In this document: piece by piece, positions 25,349 to 38,151 of the stretch | Layout: every line of letters starts with the position of its first letter | Position numbering within the stretch: the first letter of the stretch is position 1 | DNA from: Prosapia bicincta | Lineage: Eukaryota > Arthropoda > Insecta > Hemiptera > Cercopidae | Direction of reading: 5' to 3' | NCBI GenBank assembly: GCA_036971475.1 | Contig: JBAIZL010000002.1 | Location: 169,027,024-169,091,023 of the forward strand | DNA length: 64,000 bases | Program-made: the position numbers and the translations under genes | Notes under the pieces: generated by a model | Database searches by the model: none | Told to the model about the DNA's origin: nothing | What the model saw: the letters and a program-made list of their open reading frames with translations, nothing else

Positions 25349-25790
25349 TCGGCCGCTACGTAACCTAGGACTATAGGGGTAGTTTTGGATGATGCTCAAG
25401 GTCACCCCGGCCTTGACCCTAGACCAAGGGGTGGTTTCGACCACGTTCAGGGGGGTAGGGGGTAGTTTTTCGAAAAAAAAAAAAAAAAAATCGGCCGCTA
25501 CGTAACCTAGGACTATAGGGGTAGTTTCGGATGATGCAGGAGGTCATCTCGGCCCCGACCCCAGACCCGGGGGTGGTTTCGACCACGTCTAGAGGGGTAG
25601 GGGGTAGTTTTTCGAAAAAAATTTTATTTTAACCTAACTCGACCGCTACGTAACCTAGGACTATAGGGGTAGTTTCGGATGACGTAGGGGGTTGACGCCT
25701 ACCTGATGCCTGCCTAAGGGGTGATTTCGACCGCGTCTAGAGGGGTAGGGGTAGTTTTTCGAAAAAATTTATTTCCAACACACTGACCCA
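25349..25790 (+). repeat. three ~145-bp terminal modules
   Basis: Each begins TCGGCCGCTACGTAACC or TCGACCGCTACGTAACC (25349, 25491, 25639), continues GACTATAGGGGTAGTTT and GGTTTCGACCACGT-like sequence, and ends GTAGTTTTTCGAAAAA. Spacing is 142 and 148 bp. The mirror copies lie at 37672-38113. Confidence 0.9.
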
Positions 25791-25805
25791 AGCTAGCCAA
25801 AATGG

Positions 25806-25827
25806 ATCTAACCTAACCTAACCTACG
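25806..25827. repeat. short CCTAA (TTAGG) cluster
   Basis: CTAACCTAACCTAACCTAC: about three telomere-type pentanucleotides. The mirror copy is at 37635-37656. Related AGGTTAGGTTAG pairs occur at about 31456 and 31554 and at their mirrors near the centre. Confidence 0.7.
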
Positions 25828-28800
25828 TGTAGGGGGTGACCTCGGCTACGTTCACGACCATCTCTGGGGGTAGCTCCGGGGGTTGGATTGGGGGTGGGGG
25901 GTAGTTTTCGAAAAAATTTTGGAAAATCGTGTCTTGAGCGATAGGGTGTGTCTAGAGTGTATTATTGCGTCGGTAGGGGTAGTTTCACCTAGGGGTAGTT
26001 TTTACAAAAAATACGAAATTGCCGAAAATCGAACGGTTGGATCGAATGGCTGTATGGGATATGTCTAGAGTCCAATAAGGAACGCTGCGGGGGCGGGTTC
26101 ACCGAGGGGTAGTTTTTACAAAAAATATAAAATTGCCGAAAATCGACCGGCTGGATCAAATGACCGTATATGGTATGGTTAAAGTCCATCTTGGTGGGCT
26201 GTGCGGGCGGTTTCACCTGTTTTTAGATCGCCAAAAATAATCGGGGTCCTAGGTAAAATCCACCCAGGCATCAGTTAAACCCGCCAAGGTAGAGCCAATA
26301 TGGAGCACGCTATCGGTTAAAGCCAAACCGAGCCCAGCCACCCGGCAGCTAGGCCTTAGGTAAAGCTAACACGGAGCTAGCCCTCGGGTACGGACATCTC
26401 AAGGCCGATTCTTAGGTAAAGTAACCCGGAATAGCTCCGGTGGTGGGGGTAACTTTTGGAAAGATTTAACGGTTATCTGATGACGTATCAGCGCTTGAGC
26501 GAGTCTAGGCAAGTAGTAGGCATACCCCAACTAGAGTGTTCTACCCTAAATAAATTGGCTGATGCAGGGCAAGGGGCAAACCTGCAGAGTTAACACACTA
26601 TCTTGGAGGTAGGCCCACCCAAACCTCAGGCATAGCATCCCTGCAACGGGGATTTAGCCAACCCAAGGCAGGCCCCTAAGTAAAGCCACCCGAGGAAAAG
26701 GCTTAAGGTAAAGCTACCTTTGAGCCTGGTCTTAGGTAAAGCCCCATTGGAGGTAGACCTTAAGTAAAGCTACCCAAGAGTCCGGCCAGGCTGGTTGCTA
26801 TATCAATTACAACCTATCGACCAAGACAAATACCTCCACCAAGTCCTAGGTAAAGCCATCCGGGTGTCAGACCATAGGTAAAGTAACCGCGGAGCCGGGC
26901 GTGAGGTAAAGCCAGCTAGGCCTTAGGTAAAGCTACCACTGAGGCAGACCATCGGTAAAGCCACCCAGGACATAGGAATAGTCTATACGGAGCATGGCCT
27001 CAGGTAAAAGCCATCCCGAAGACTGCCCATAGGTAAAAGTAACCTAGGAATCTTACATTAAGTGAGGGTGGTTATCAAATGAAATTACCAAAAATGATCG
27101 GCTACATCAAATGACCAACATTCCAACTAAACACTAATTGTAACCGACCAACCGAGCGTAAATAGTCAACAAGTTGAATCGACCAATCACAGTGCAGGGA
27201 CCCGGTAGGCTTACGCAAACGGTCGCAGTAAGACGTGAAAGCCCATATACCATGTTAAACCAATATATATGATAGTCCACATAATGTGTTAAACAAATAC
27301 GCAAGCTTGCATACATACTATGCTAGGCCAACATACTATGTCGGTAAATCACCGGCCAAACCCCGTATGACCTGAGCTATTTTCACCTCCTCTATCAGGT
27401 TGATCCTGGCAACCGTCTAATATGGGAGGTACTATAGGGTACATCTACCAATGCATAACCTATCAAGCCCACGTAAAGATTTATGACGTATCGGCGTTCG
27501 AGCGACTCAGGTATTAGACCCTCCATAACTAGAGGGGGCAAGGGTTATGAATGTCAAAATTTGTCTATGCTACAAAATAATAAACAAAGCAATAAAGCCC
27601 TGTCGTTTCAGGGAATACGCTTGACCGTGTGTTAGACATGTACAGACTTGCAGCGATAACACATTATCTAAAAACCGCAACGGCTGCCGGCGACCGCTAT
27701 AGCAGGCATAAAAACCAGCACGGCTATGTCGTTGTGAATCTAGGCACGTGTCTATGTTTTGATTACTGTATCAAATTACTGTGTGCTGTCGACATACCAA
27801 GGCCTACATATATATAATCAGAAATCAGTGTAAATAATCAAATAGCCTCAATGGACATCTCCTATAGCTGTAAATGTATCTAGATATAAAGGTATATATG
27901 GAGAACCCTAATAATGAGGCCTATCACAAAACGTGAATAAATATATGTTATAAAACGATGCTAAGCCAACACGCATGCTATCATACATAGGCTTGTTAGG
28001 CATACATACATGATAGTACACATAACGTGTTAAACAAACATACGTGTAAACCTGCATACTATGCCAAGCCGACTTACATGGGCCTACTATGTCGGTAAAC
28101 CACTGGCCAAGGCCTATATGATCTGAGCTAGTTTCACCTCGTCTATCAGGTAGAATCTGGCAACCGTATAATACGGGAAGTACTATATGGTATAGCTAAC
28201 AATGCTAACCTATATGGTATAGCTAACCTATCACGCCCATGACGGTCAACAAATATTACAATATAATTTAAAAAAGTTACGCAACCTATATACATACAAT
28301 GCTAAGCCAACTTTCAGGCATATATACTATGTTAAACCAGCATGCAATATACTCTAAATAGCCATATATACGCTGTTAAACCAATATGCAGGTTAACCTA
28401 TATACATCCTGTATTAGGCAAATATCCCCGTTACCCGCACAGGCCTATGTTAAGCCAGGATGAATGATAGCTTATATAGTGTGTTAAACAAATATGCTTG
28501 TAAACCTACATAAATAATATGCTAAGCCTACATACTGTGCTAAACAGATATGCGTGTAAACCTACATAAATACCATGCTAACCAGCATGGATGCTATCCT
28601 ACATAAGCTTATATACTATGTTAAACCAGCATGCAATATACTCTAAATAGCCATATATACGCTGTTAAACAAATATGCGTGTAAACCCACATAAATACGC
28701 CAAGCCAATATCCGTGCTATAATAGATAGGCGTATATACTATGTTAGGCCTACATACTGCGTTAAACAAACATGTATGTAAGCCGACAAGGGCCTACAAA

Positions 28801-29259
28801 TTATATCCAATGCATAGTTTAGCTAAAGGGCAATCACACACTATCCTAAAAGCGGCCCGCAAATTACCACATAATACCTGATACATAGCTTGGCTAATCA
28901 TTAACACATAGTATGACCCAACACATAATATCCGGTGCATAGCCTCGCTAAATAAGCATAAACCCCCAAAAATTGGCTTATCAATTATGTATGGTCTAGA
29001 TATAGTCACACATGTCATTTCAAAAGTCAGCTGGAAAGAAACACTAGCATGGTATATACTATGTTAAACCAGCATGCAATATACTCTAAATAGCCGTATA
29101 TACGCTGTTAAAAAAATATGCGTGTAAACCGAATAAATACTATGGTAAGCCAACACGCATGCTATCATAGATAGACGTATATACTATGTTAGGCCTACAT
29201 ACCGCGTTAAACAAACATGTGTGTAAGCCTGCATGCATATTAAGCTAAGATGACAAGGG

Positions 29260-30150
29260 CCAACAAATTATAACACATTATATCCAATGCACAGTTTAGC
29301 TAATGGTTATCACACAGTAGCCTGACTACAACTTGCCCACATAATACCTGATACATAGCTAGACTAATCATTAACACATAGTATCCGATGCATAGCCTGA
29401 CGAAGGGTTAACATATAGTATCCGATAAGTAGCTTGAGAATGCCCCAACACATAATATCCGGTGCATAGCCTCGCTAATGGTTAGCACATAGTAGCCGAT
29501 GCTGAGCCTGGCAGTGGAATATCCGTTGTGTAGCCTGACTAAAGGGTAACACATCCAATGCATAGCCAGGCTAATGATTAACATAAAGTATCCAATACAT
29601 GGCTTGGGTAATGTATATAGTTAGCCTACATTCTGTGTTATCTATGTAAACCCACATACTATGCTAAGCCGGTTATCCATAGACACAAATCTATGGTGAT
29701 GCAAGAGTAACCAGCACCCTGACAACAGATACCTAGCATGATCATAGCCTACATTGCCTGATAACAGATACCTAGCCTGACCATAGCCTACATAGCTAGA
29801 CAAAAGATACATAACTAGACAATAGATACCTAGCCTGACAACAGACACCAATCCTGGAATCAAATACATAGTCCGACAAACGATGCATAGCCCGACAAGG
29901 GCTAGCACATAGTATCCGAGGTATAGAATGACTAACGGTTAACACACGGTATCCAAAGCATAACTAGGCTAGTGAATAACTAATGGTTAGTTTGACTATG
30001 GTTAACACACACAGTGTCCGATGCATAGCTTAGCTAATGGATAACACATAGTAACCTATGCCTAACCTGACTAGGGCTAACACATAGTACCCGATGAATG
30101 GCTCGACTAAGGCCAACACACAGTATCCGATGCACAACTTAGGATCGAAT
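29260..30150 (+). repeat. ~38-bp degenerate units inside the palindrome arm
   Basis: Repeated phrase ACACATAGTATCCGATGCAT followed by AGCCTGACTAA-like sequence, with variable spacing. Mirrored at 33312-34202. Frames of up to 88 codons here are repeat artefacts. Confidence 0.8.
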
Positions 30151-30479
30151 ATGACGTCATTCAGGTGGAGAACAAGATGGCTGTAATGTTGATACCGACT
30201 TCAAAAAGGGCTATGGCCTGTGTAGGCTAGATCAAATAACCAACGTTTCAACTAAACTACTGTCATACGCGTAGTTTAACCAACCAACATACGCGAAGTT
30301 CAAACGAACAGCATTGACACCAAGTCCAAATAGGCTATGGCGGCTATGCCCAGATCAACGTATCAGCTAATCAAAATGAAAAACTTACGCTAATCAACCA
30401 ACATCTACACCGAGGTCAAATGGGTTATGGTTAGCGAAGGCACCGGCAAAAGCTTTAAGCCCTAGACATAATTATAGCT

Positions 30480-31340
30480 ATCAACGCGTACCAAATTAGC
30501 CATGCAGAAACCGTCAAGGCCATTACACATATTGTCCAGGTATGTTCTCCATCAAACCGAGACTTTAGACACCATCTCTGTAAAACAGCTAACAAATTAT
30601 ACTCTACCATAATAGGTATGTCAAAACTGTTACCGGCCCATAATCTAAGACAGTGGTTACGTAACGCCCTTTATCAATTTAAGACCTTAAGAGATATCTT
30701 CGTAAAGACAGCTACCAATCCGTACTATATCACAATAGTTACGTTAGAGCTACCGCTGCTCACCTTACCATAATAGCTACGTACAGACGGTTAATATTGT
30801 ATAACCTATCACAAGACTTATGTAAAAACAGCTATGCATAACCTGTCACACAATAACTGCGTAAAGGCAGCTAACAAGGCCTACCCCATTAAAATAGCTA
30901 CGAAAAGATAACATCCAATACATACCCTATCATATTAGCTATGTAAAGACAATAAATGCGTAAAGGCAGCTAACAATGCCTACCCCATTAAAATAGCTAC
31001 GAAAAGATAACAACCAATACATAACTTATCATAATAGCTATGTAAAGACAGCTAAAGATGCATAACCTAACTCAGTAATGATTGCTATTAAATAATGAAC
31101 CATTACACTAGCCACGTAAAGACAGCTACCAACACCACAATAGCTACGTAAAAACAGTTATCGATCCGTGACCAAGATAATACTTACGTAAGAGCTATAT
31201 CAGTGCTAAGACATTGGCTCCGTAAGGAAAACCTACCACTTCATGAACTACGACAACAGCAAGGTGTGGACGGCTACCAATACATTACTTATCACAGCTA
31301 CCAACACATAACTCGTCACACTAGCTAAGTAAATAGCGCT
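30480..31340 (+). repeat. ~40-bp degenerate units inside the palindrome arm
   Basis: Repeated phrases ATAGCTACGTAAAGACAGCT and ATAACCTATCACA. A 100-bp stretch is nearly duplicated (about 30875-30930 versus 30955-31040). Mirrored at 32122-32982. Confidence 0.8.
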
Positions 31341-31705
31341 ACGATTGAATAGCCTATCACACAGGCTAATTGAGGGTCACTAACTAAACCATCACAATAT
31401 CTCTGTACATGGCAGATGGCGTGATGATCCTCATCTTTATCGCACACCTAACAGTAGGTTAGGTTAGAAGCACTCTGGCTAGCTTAGGTTAGTGGGTTGA
31501 AAATAATTTTTTCTAAAAACTACCCCTCTAGACGTGGTTGAACACCCAACAGTAGGTTAGGTTAGAAGCACTCTGGCCAGCTTAGGTTAGTGGGTTGAAA
31601 ATAATTTTTCCTAAAAACTACCCCTCTAGACGTGGTTGAGCCCTCCCCAAGGCTACGATCAAGGTCACATCGACCGCCTGCATCATCCAAAACCACCCCT
31701 AACTT

Positions 31706-31756
31706 TCAAAGGTTGGTCGTATCTCCATCACGGGCATCACTGACCTGTGGTTGTAG
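31706..31756. other. 51-bp unique spacer at the palindrome centre
   Basis: The only non-palindromic stretch inside the unit. Pairing stops at 31705/31757 (T against G at 31706/31756). It contains GTATCTCCATCACGGGCATC and shows no clear secondary structure or motif. Confidence 0.95.
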
Positions 31757-34700
31757 AAGTTAGGGGTGGTTTTGGATGATGCAGGCGGTCGATGTGACCT
31801 TGATCGTAGCCTTGGGGAGGGTTCAACCACGTCTAGAGGGGTAGTTTTTAGGAAAAATTATTTTCAACCCACTAACCTAAGCTGGCCAGAGTGCTTCTAA
31901 CCTAACCTACTGTTGGGTGTTCAACCACGTCTAGAGGGGTAGTTTTTAGAAAAAATTATTTTCAACCCACTAACCTAAGCTAGCCAGAGTGCTTCTAACC
32001 TAACCTACTGTTAGGTGTGCGATAAAGATGAGGATCATCACGCCATCTGCCATGTACAGAGATATTGTGATGGTTTAGTTAGTGACCCTCAATTAGCCTG
32101 TGTGATAGGCTATTCAATCGTAGCGCTATTTACTTAGCTAGTGTGACGAGTTATGTGTTGGTAGCTGTGATAAGTAATGTATTGGTAGCCGTCCACACCT
32201 TGCTGTTGTCGTAGTTCATGAAGTGGTAGGTTTTCCTTACGGAGCCAATGTCTTAGCACTGATATAGCTCTTACGTAAGTATTATCTTGGTCACGGATCG
32301 ATAACTGTTTTTACGTAGCTATTGTGGTGTTGGTAGCTGTCTTTACGTGGCTAGTGTAATGGTTCATTATTTAATAGCAATCATTACTGAGTTAGGTTAT
32401 GCATCTTTAGCTGTCTTTACATAGCTATTATGATAAGTTATGTATTGGTTGTTATCTTTTCGTAGCTATTTTAATGGGGTAGGCATTGTTAGCTGCCTTT
32501 ACGCATTTATTGTCTTTACATAGCTAATATGATAGGGTATGTATTGGATGTTATCTTTTCGTAGCTATTTTAATGGGGTAGGCCTTGTTAGCTGCCTTTA
32601 CGCAGTTATTGTGTGACAGGTTATGCATAGCTGTTTTTACATAAGTCTTGTGATAGGTTATACAATATTAACCGTCTGTACGTAGCTATTATGGTAAGGT
32701 GAGCAGCGGTAGCTCTAACGTAACTATTGTGATATAGTACGGATTGGTAGCTGTCTTTACGAAGATATCTCTTAAGGTCTTAAATTGATAAAGGGCGTTA
32801 CGTAACCACTGTCTTAGATTATGGGCCGGTAACAGTTTTGACATACCTATTATGGTAGAGTATAATTTGTTAGCTGTTTTACAGAGATGGTGTCTAAAGT
32901 CTCGGTTTGATGGAGAACATACCTGGACAATATGTGTAATGGCCTTGACGGTTTCTGCATGGCTAATTTGGTACGCGTTGATAGCTATAATTATGTCTAG
33001 GGCTTAAAGCTTTTGCCGGTGCCTTCGCTAACCATAACCCATTTGACCTCGGTGTAGATGTTGGTTGATTAGCGTAAGTTTTTCATTTTGATTAGCTGAT
33101 ACGTTGATCTGGGCATAGCCGCCATAGCCTATTTGGACTTGGTGTCAATGCTGTTCGTTTGAACTTCGCGTATGTTGGTTGGTTAAACTACGCGTATGAC
33201 AGTAGTTTAGTTGAAACGTTGGTTATTTGATCTAGCCTACACAGGCCATAGCCCTTTTTGAAGTCGGTATCAACATTACAGCCATCTTGTTCTCCACCTG
33301 AATGACGTCATATTCGATCCTAAGTTGTGCATCGGATACTGTGTGTTGGCCTTAGTCGAGCCATTCATCGGGTACTATGTGTTAGCCCTAGTCAGGTTAG
33401 GCATAGGTTACTATGTGTTATCCATTAGCTAAGCTATGCATCGGACACTGTGTGTGTTAACCATAGTCAAACTAACCATTAGTTATTCACTAGCCTAGTT
33501 ATGCTTTGGATACCGTGTGTTAACCGTTAGTCATTCTATACCTCGGATACTATGTGCTAGCCCTTGTCGGGCTATGCATCGTTTGTCGGACTATGTATTT
33601 GATTCCAGGATTGGTGTCTGTTGTCAGGCTAGGTATCTATTGTCTAGTTATGTATCTTTTGTCTAGCTATGTAGGCTATGGTCAGGCTAGGTATCTGTTA
33701 TCAGGCAATGTAGGCTATGATCATGCTAGGTATCTGTTGTCAGGGTGCTGGTTACTCTTGCATCACCATAGATTTGTGTCTATGGATAACCGGCTTAGCA
33801 TAGTATGTGGGTTTACATAGATAACACAGAATGTAGGCTAACTATATACATTACCCAAGCCATGTATTGGATACTTTATGTTAATCATTAGCCTGGCTAT
33901 GCATTGGATGTGTTACCCTTTAGTCAGGCTACACAACGGATATTCCACTGCCAGGCTCAGCATCGGCTACTATGTGCTAACCATTAGCGAGGCTATGCAC
34001 CGGATATTATGTGTTGGGGCATTCTCAAGCTACTTATCGGATACTATATGTTAACCCTTCGTCAGGCTATGCATCGGATACTATGTGTTAATGATTAGTC
34101 TAGCTATGTATCAGGTATTATGTGGGCAAGTTGTAGTCAGGCTACTGTGTGATAACCATTAGCTAAACTGTGCATTGGATATAATGTGTTATAATTTGTT
34201 GGCCCTTGTCATCTTAGCTTAATATGCATGCAGGCTTACACACATGTTTGTTTAACGCGGTATGTAGGCCTAACATAGTATATACGTCTATCTATGATAG
34301 CATGCGTGTTGGCTTACCATAGTATTTATTCGGTTTACACGCATATTTTTTTAACAGCGTATATACGGCTATTTAGAGTATATTGCATGCTGGTTTAACA
34401 TAGTATATACCATGCTAGTGTTTCTTTCCAGCTGACTTTTGAAATGACATGTGTGACTATATCTAGACCATACATAATTGATAAGCCAATTTTTGGGGGT
34501 TTATGCTTATTTAGCGAGGCTATGCACCGGATATTATGTGTTGGGTCATACTATGTGTTAATGATTAGCCAAGCTATGTATCAGGTATTATGTGGTAATT
34601 TGCGGGCCGCTTTTAGGATAGTGTGTGATTGCCCTTTAGCTAAACTATGCATTGGATATAATTTGTAGGCCCTTGTCGGCTTACATACATGTTTGTTTAA

Positions 34701-37700
34701 CGCAGTATGTAGGCCTAACATAGTATATACGCCTATCTATTATAGCACGGATATTGGCTTGGCGTATTTATGTGGGTTTACACGCATATTTGTTTAACAG
34801 CGTATATATGGCTATTTAGAGTATATTGCATGCTGGTTTAACATAGTATATAAGCTTATGTAGGATAGCATCCATGCTGGTTAGCATGGTATTTATGTAG
34901 GTTTACACGCATATCTGTTTAGCACAGTATGTAGGCTTAGCATATTATTTATGTAGGTTTACAAGCATATTTGTTTAACACACTATATAAGCTATCATTC
35001 ATCCTGGCTTAACATAGGCCTGTGCGGGTAACGGGGATATTTGCCTAATACAGGATGTATATAGGTTAACCTGCATATTGGTTTAACAGCGTATATATGG
35101 CTATTTAGAGTATATTGCATGCTGGTTTAACATAGTATATATGCCTGAAAGTTGGCTTAGCATTGTATGTATATAGGTTGCGTAACTTTTTTAAATTATA
35201 TTGTAATATTTGTTGACCGTCATGGGCGTGATAGGTTAGCTATACCATATAGGTTAGCATTGTTAGCTATACCATATAGTACTTCCCGTATTATACGGTT
35301 GCCAGATTCTACCTGATAGACGAGGTGAAACTAGCTCAGATCATATAGGCCTTGGCCAGTGGTTTACCGACATAGTAGGCCCATGTAAGTCGGCTTGGCA
35401 TAGTATGCAGGTTTACACGTATGTTTGTTTAACACGTTATGTGTACTATCATGTATGTATGCCTAACAAGCCTATGTATGATAGCATGCGTGTTGGCTTA
35501 GCATCGTTTTATAACATATATTTATTCACGTTTTGTGATAGGCCTCATTATTAGGGTTCTCCATATATACCTTTATATCTAGATACATTTACAGCTATAG
35601 GAGATGTCCATTGAGGCTATTTGATTATTTACACTGATTTCTGATTATATATATGTAGGCCTTGGTATGTCGACAGCACACAGTAATTTGATACAGTAAT
35701 CAAAACATAGACACGTGCCTAGATTCACAACGACATAGCCGTGCTGGTTTTTATGCCTGCTATAGCGGTCGCCGGCAGCCGTTGCGGTTTTTAGATAATG
35801 TGTTATCGCTGCAAGTCTGTACATGTCTAACACACGGTCAAGCGTATTCCCTGAAACGACAGGGCTTTATTGCTTTGTTTATTATTTTGTAGCATAGACA
35901 AATTTTGACATTCATAACCCTTGCCCCCTCTAGTTATGGAGGGTCTAATACCTGAGTCGCTCGAACGCCGATACGTCATAAATCTTTACGTGGGCTTGAT
36001 AGGTTATGCATTGGTAGATGTACCCTATAGTACCTCCCATATTAGACGGTTGCCAGGATCAACCTGATAGAGGAGGTGAAAATAGCTCAGGTCATACGGG
36101 GTTTGGCCGGTGATTTACCGACATAGTATGTTGGCCTAGCATAGTATGTATGCAAGCTTGCGTATTTGTTTAACACATTATGTGGACTATCATATATATT
36201 GGTTTAACATGGTATATGGGCTTTCACGTCTTACTGCGACCGTTTGCGTAAGCCTACCGGGTCCCTGCACTGTGATTGGTCGATTCAACTTGTTGACTAT
36301 TTACGCTCGGTTGGTCGGTTACAATTAGTGTTTAGTTGGAATGTTGGTCATTTGATGTAGCCGATCATTTTTGGTAATTTCATTTGATAACCACCCTCAC
36401 TTAATGTAAGATTCCTAGGTTACTTTTACCTATGGGCAGTCTTCGGGATGGCTTTTACCTGAGGCCATGCTCCGTATAGACTATTCCTATGTCCTGGGTG
36501 GCTTTACCGATGGTCTGCCTCAGTGGTAGCTTTACCTAAGGCCTAGCTGGCTTTACCTCACGCCCGGCTCCGCGGTTACTTTACCTATGGTCTGACACCC
36601 GGATGGCTTTACCTAGGACTTGGTGGAGGTATTTGTCTTGGTCGATAGGTTGTAATTGATATAGCAACCAGCCTGGCCGGACTCTTGGGTAGCTTTACTT
36701 AAGGTCTACCTCCAATGGGGCTTTACCTAAGACCAGGCTCAAAGGTAGCTTTACCTTAAGCCTTTTCCTCGGGTGGCTTTACTTAGGGGCCTGCCTTGGG
36801 TTGGCTAAATCCCCGTTGCAGGGATGCTATGCCTGAGGTTTGGGTGGGCCTACCTCCAAGATAGTGTGTTAACTCTGCAGGTTTGCCCCTTGCCCTGCAT
36901 CAGCCAATTTATTTAGGGTAGAACACTCTAGTTGGGGTATGCCTACTACTTGCCTAGACTCGCTCAAGCGCTGATACGTCATCAGATAACCGTTAAATCT
37001 TTCCAAAAGTTACCCCCACCACCGGAGCTATTCCGGGTTACTTTACCTAAGAATCGGCCTTGAGATGTCCGTACCCGAGGGCTAGCTCCGTGTTAGCTTT
37101 ACCTAAGGCCTAGCTGCCGGGTGGCTGGGCTCGGTTTGGCTTTAACCGATAGCGTGCTCCATATTGGCTCTACCTTGGCGGGTTTAACTGATGCCTGGGT
37201 GGATTTTACCTAGGACCCCGATTATTTTTGGCGATCTAAAAACAGGTGAAACCGCCCGCACAGCCCACCAAGATGGACTTTAACCATACCATATACGGTC
37301 ATTTGATCCAGCCGGTCGATTTTCGGCAATTTTATATTTTTTGTAAAAACTACCCCTCGGTGAACCCGCCCCCGCAGCGTTCCTTATTGGACTCTAGACA
37401 TATCCCATACAGCCATTCGATCCAACCGTTCGATTTTCGGCAATTTCGTATTTTTTGTAAAAACTACCCCTAGGTGAAACTACCCCTACCGACGCAATAA
37501 TACACTCTAGACACACCCTATCGCTCAAGACACGATTTTCCAAAATTTTTTCGAAAACTACCCCCCACCCCCAATCCAACCCCCGGAGCTACCCCCAGAG
37601 ATGGTCGTGAACGTAGCCGAGGTCACCCCCTACACGTAGGTTAGGTTAGGTTAGATCCATTTTGGCTAGCTTGGGTCAGTGTGTTGGAAATAAATTTTTT

Positions 37701-38151
37701 CGAAAAACTACCCCTACCCCTCTAGACGCGGTCGAAATCACCCCTTAGGCAGGCATCAGGTAGGCGTCAACCCCCTACGTCATCCGAAACTACCCCTATA
37801 GTCCTAGGTTACGTAGCGGTCGAGTTAGGTTAAAATAAAATTTTTTTCGAAAAACTACCCCCTACCCCTCTAGACGTGGTCGAAACCACCCCCGGGTCTG
37901 GGGTCGGGGCCGAGATGACCTCCTGCATCATCCGAAACTACCCCTATAGTCCTAGGTTACGTAGCGGCCGATTTTTTTTTTTTTTTTTCGAAAAACTACC
38001 CCCTACCCCCCTGAACGTGGTCGAAACCGCCCCTTGGTCTAGGGTCAAGGCCGGGGTGACCTTGAGCATCATCCAAAACTACCCCTATAGTCCTAGGTTA
38101 CGTAGCGGCCGAGTTTAGGGGTAGCTGTCCCAAACTCTGGGTAGATCTACT
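31757..38151 (-). repeat. right arm of the giant palindrome (6395 bp)
   Basis: Inverted copy of the left arm. All short open frames occur pairwise with identical translations in the two arms, for example 29642-29908 and 33554-33820, and 28794-29018 and 34444-34668. The only difference I found is one base in the poly-T run at 37972-37988. Confidence 0.95.

Larger units (their letters stand above)
25310..31705 (+). repeat. left arm of the giant palindrome (6396 bp)
   Basis: From outside inwards: three ~145-bp direct modules; a CCTAA cluster; two 114-bp modules with GTAGTTTTTACAAAAAATA; GGTAAAGCCACCC-type units (26220-27060); TATGTTAAACCAGCATG-type units (27130-29250); ACACATAGTATCCGATGC-type units (29260-30150); AATAGCTACGTAAAGACAGC-type units (30480-31340); two 98-bp modules with AGGTTAGGTTAG; and an inner copy of the outer module in reverse orientation. 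Confidence 0.95.
25310..38151. mobile_element. 12.84-kb palindromic non-coding transposon
   Basis: A giant inverted repeat. Positions pair as x and 63462-x over nearly the whole length, shifting to 63461-x outside a poly-A/T run that is 18 long on the left (25473-25490) and 17 on the right (37972-37988). The ends are AGTAGATCTACCC and GGGTAGATCTACT, with a 10-bp self-complementary GTAGATCTAC at each tip. TACATG flanks the unit on both sides. The interior has no recognisable coding sequence. It is built from blocks of short degenerate tandem repeats and is visibly more GC-rich than its surroundings at its outer ends. The 6-bp target duplication with AG/CT ends fits Polinton/Maverick-type integration. 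Foldback/Galileo-type elements are the main alternative, but those make longer duplications. Presence of a target duplication argues against a pure assembly artefact. Confidence 0.85.

Noticed and set aside
29642..33820. 88-codon mirrored frames in the palindrome arms as genes
   Set aside because: They lie in degenerate short repeats, show no domain, and are duplicated only because the arms are identical.
25310..38151. Palindrome as a sequencing or assembly artefact (for example a read through a hairpin adapter)
   Set aside because: An artefact would not be expected to end at matching AG/CT tips exactly flanked by a 6-bp direct repeat with different outer flanks. Not fully excluded, so long-read confirmation is listed as a check.
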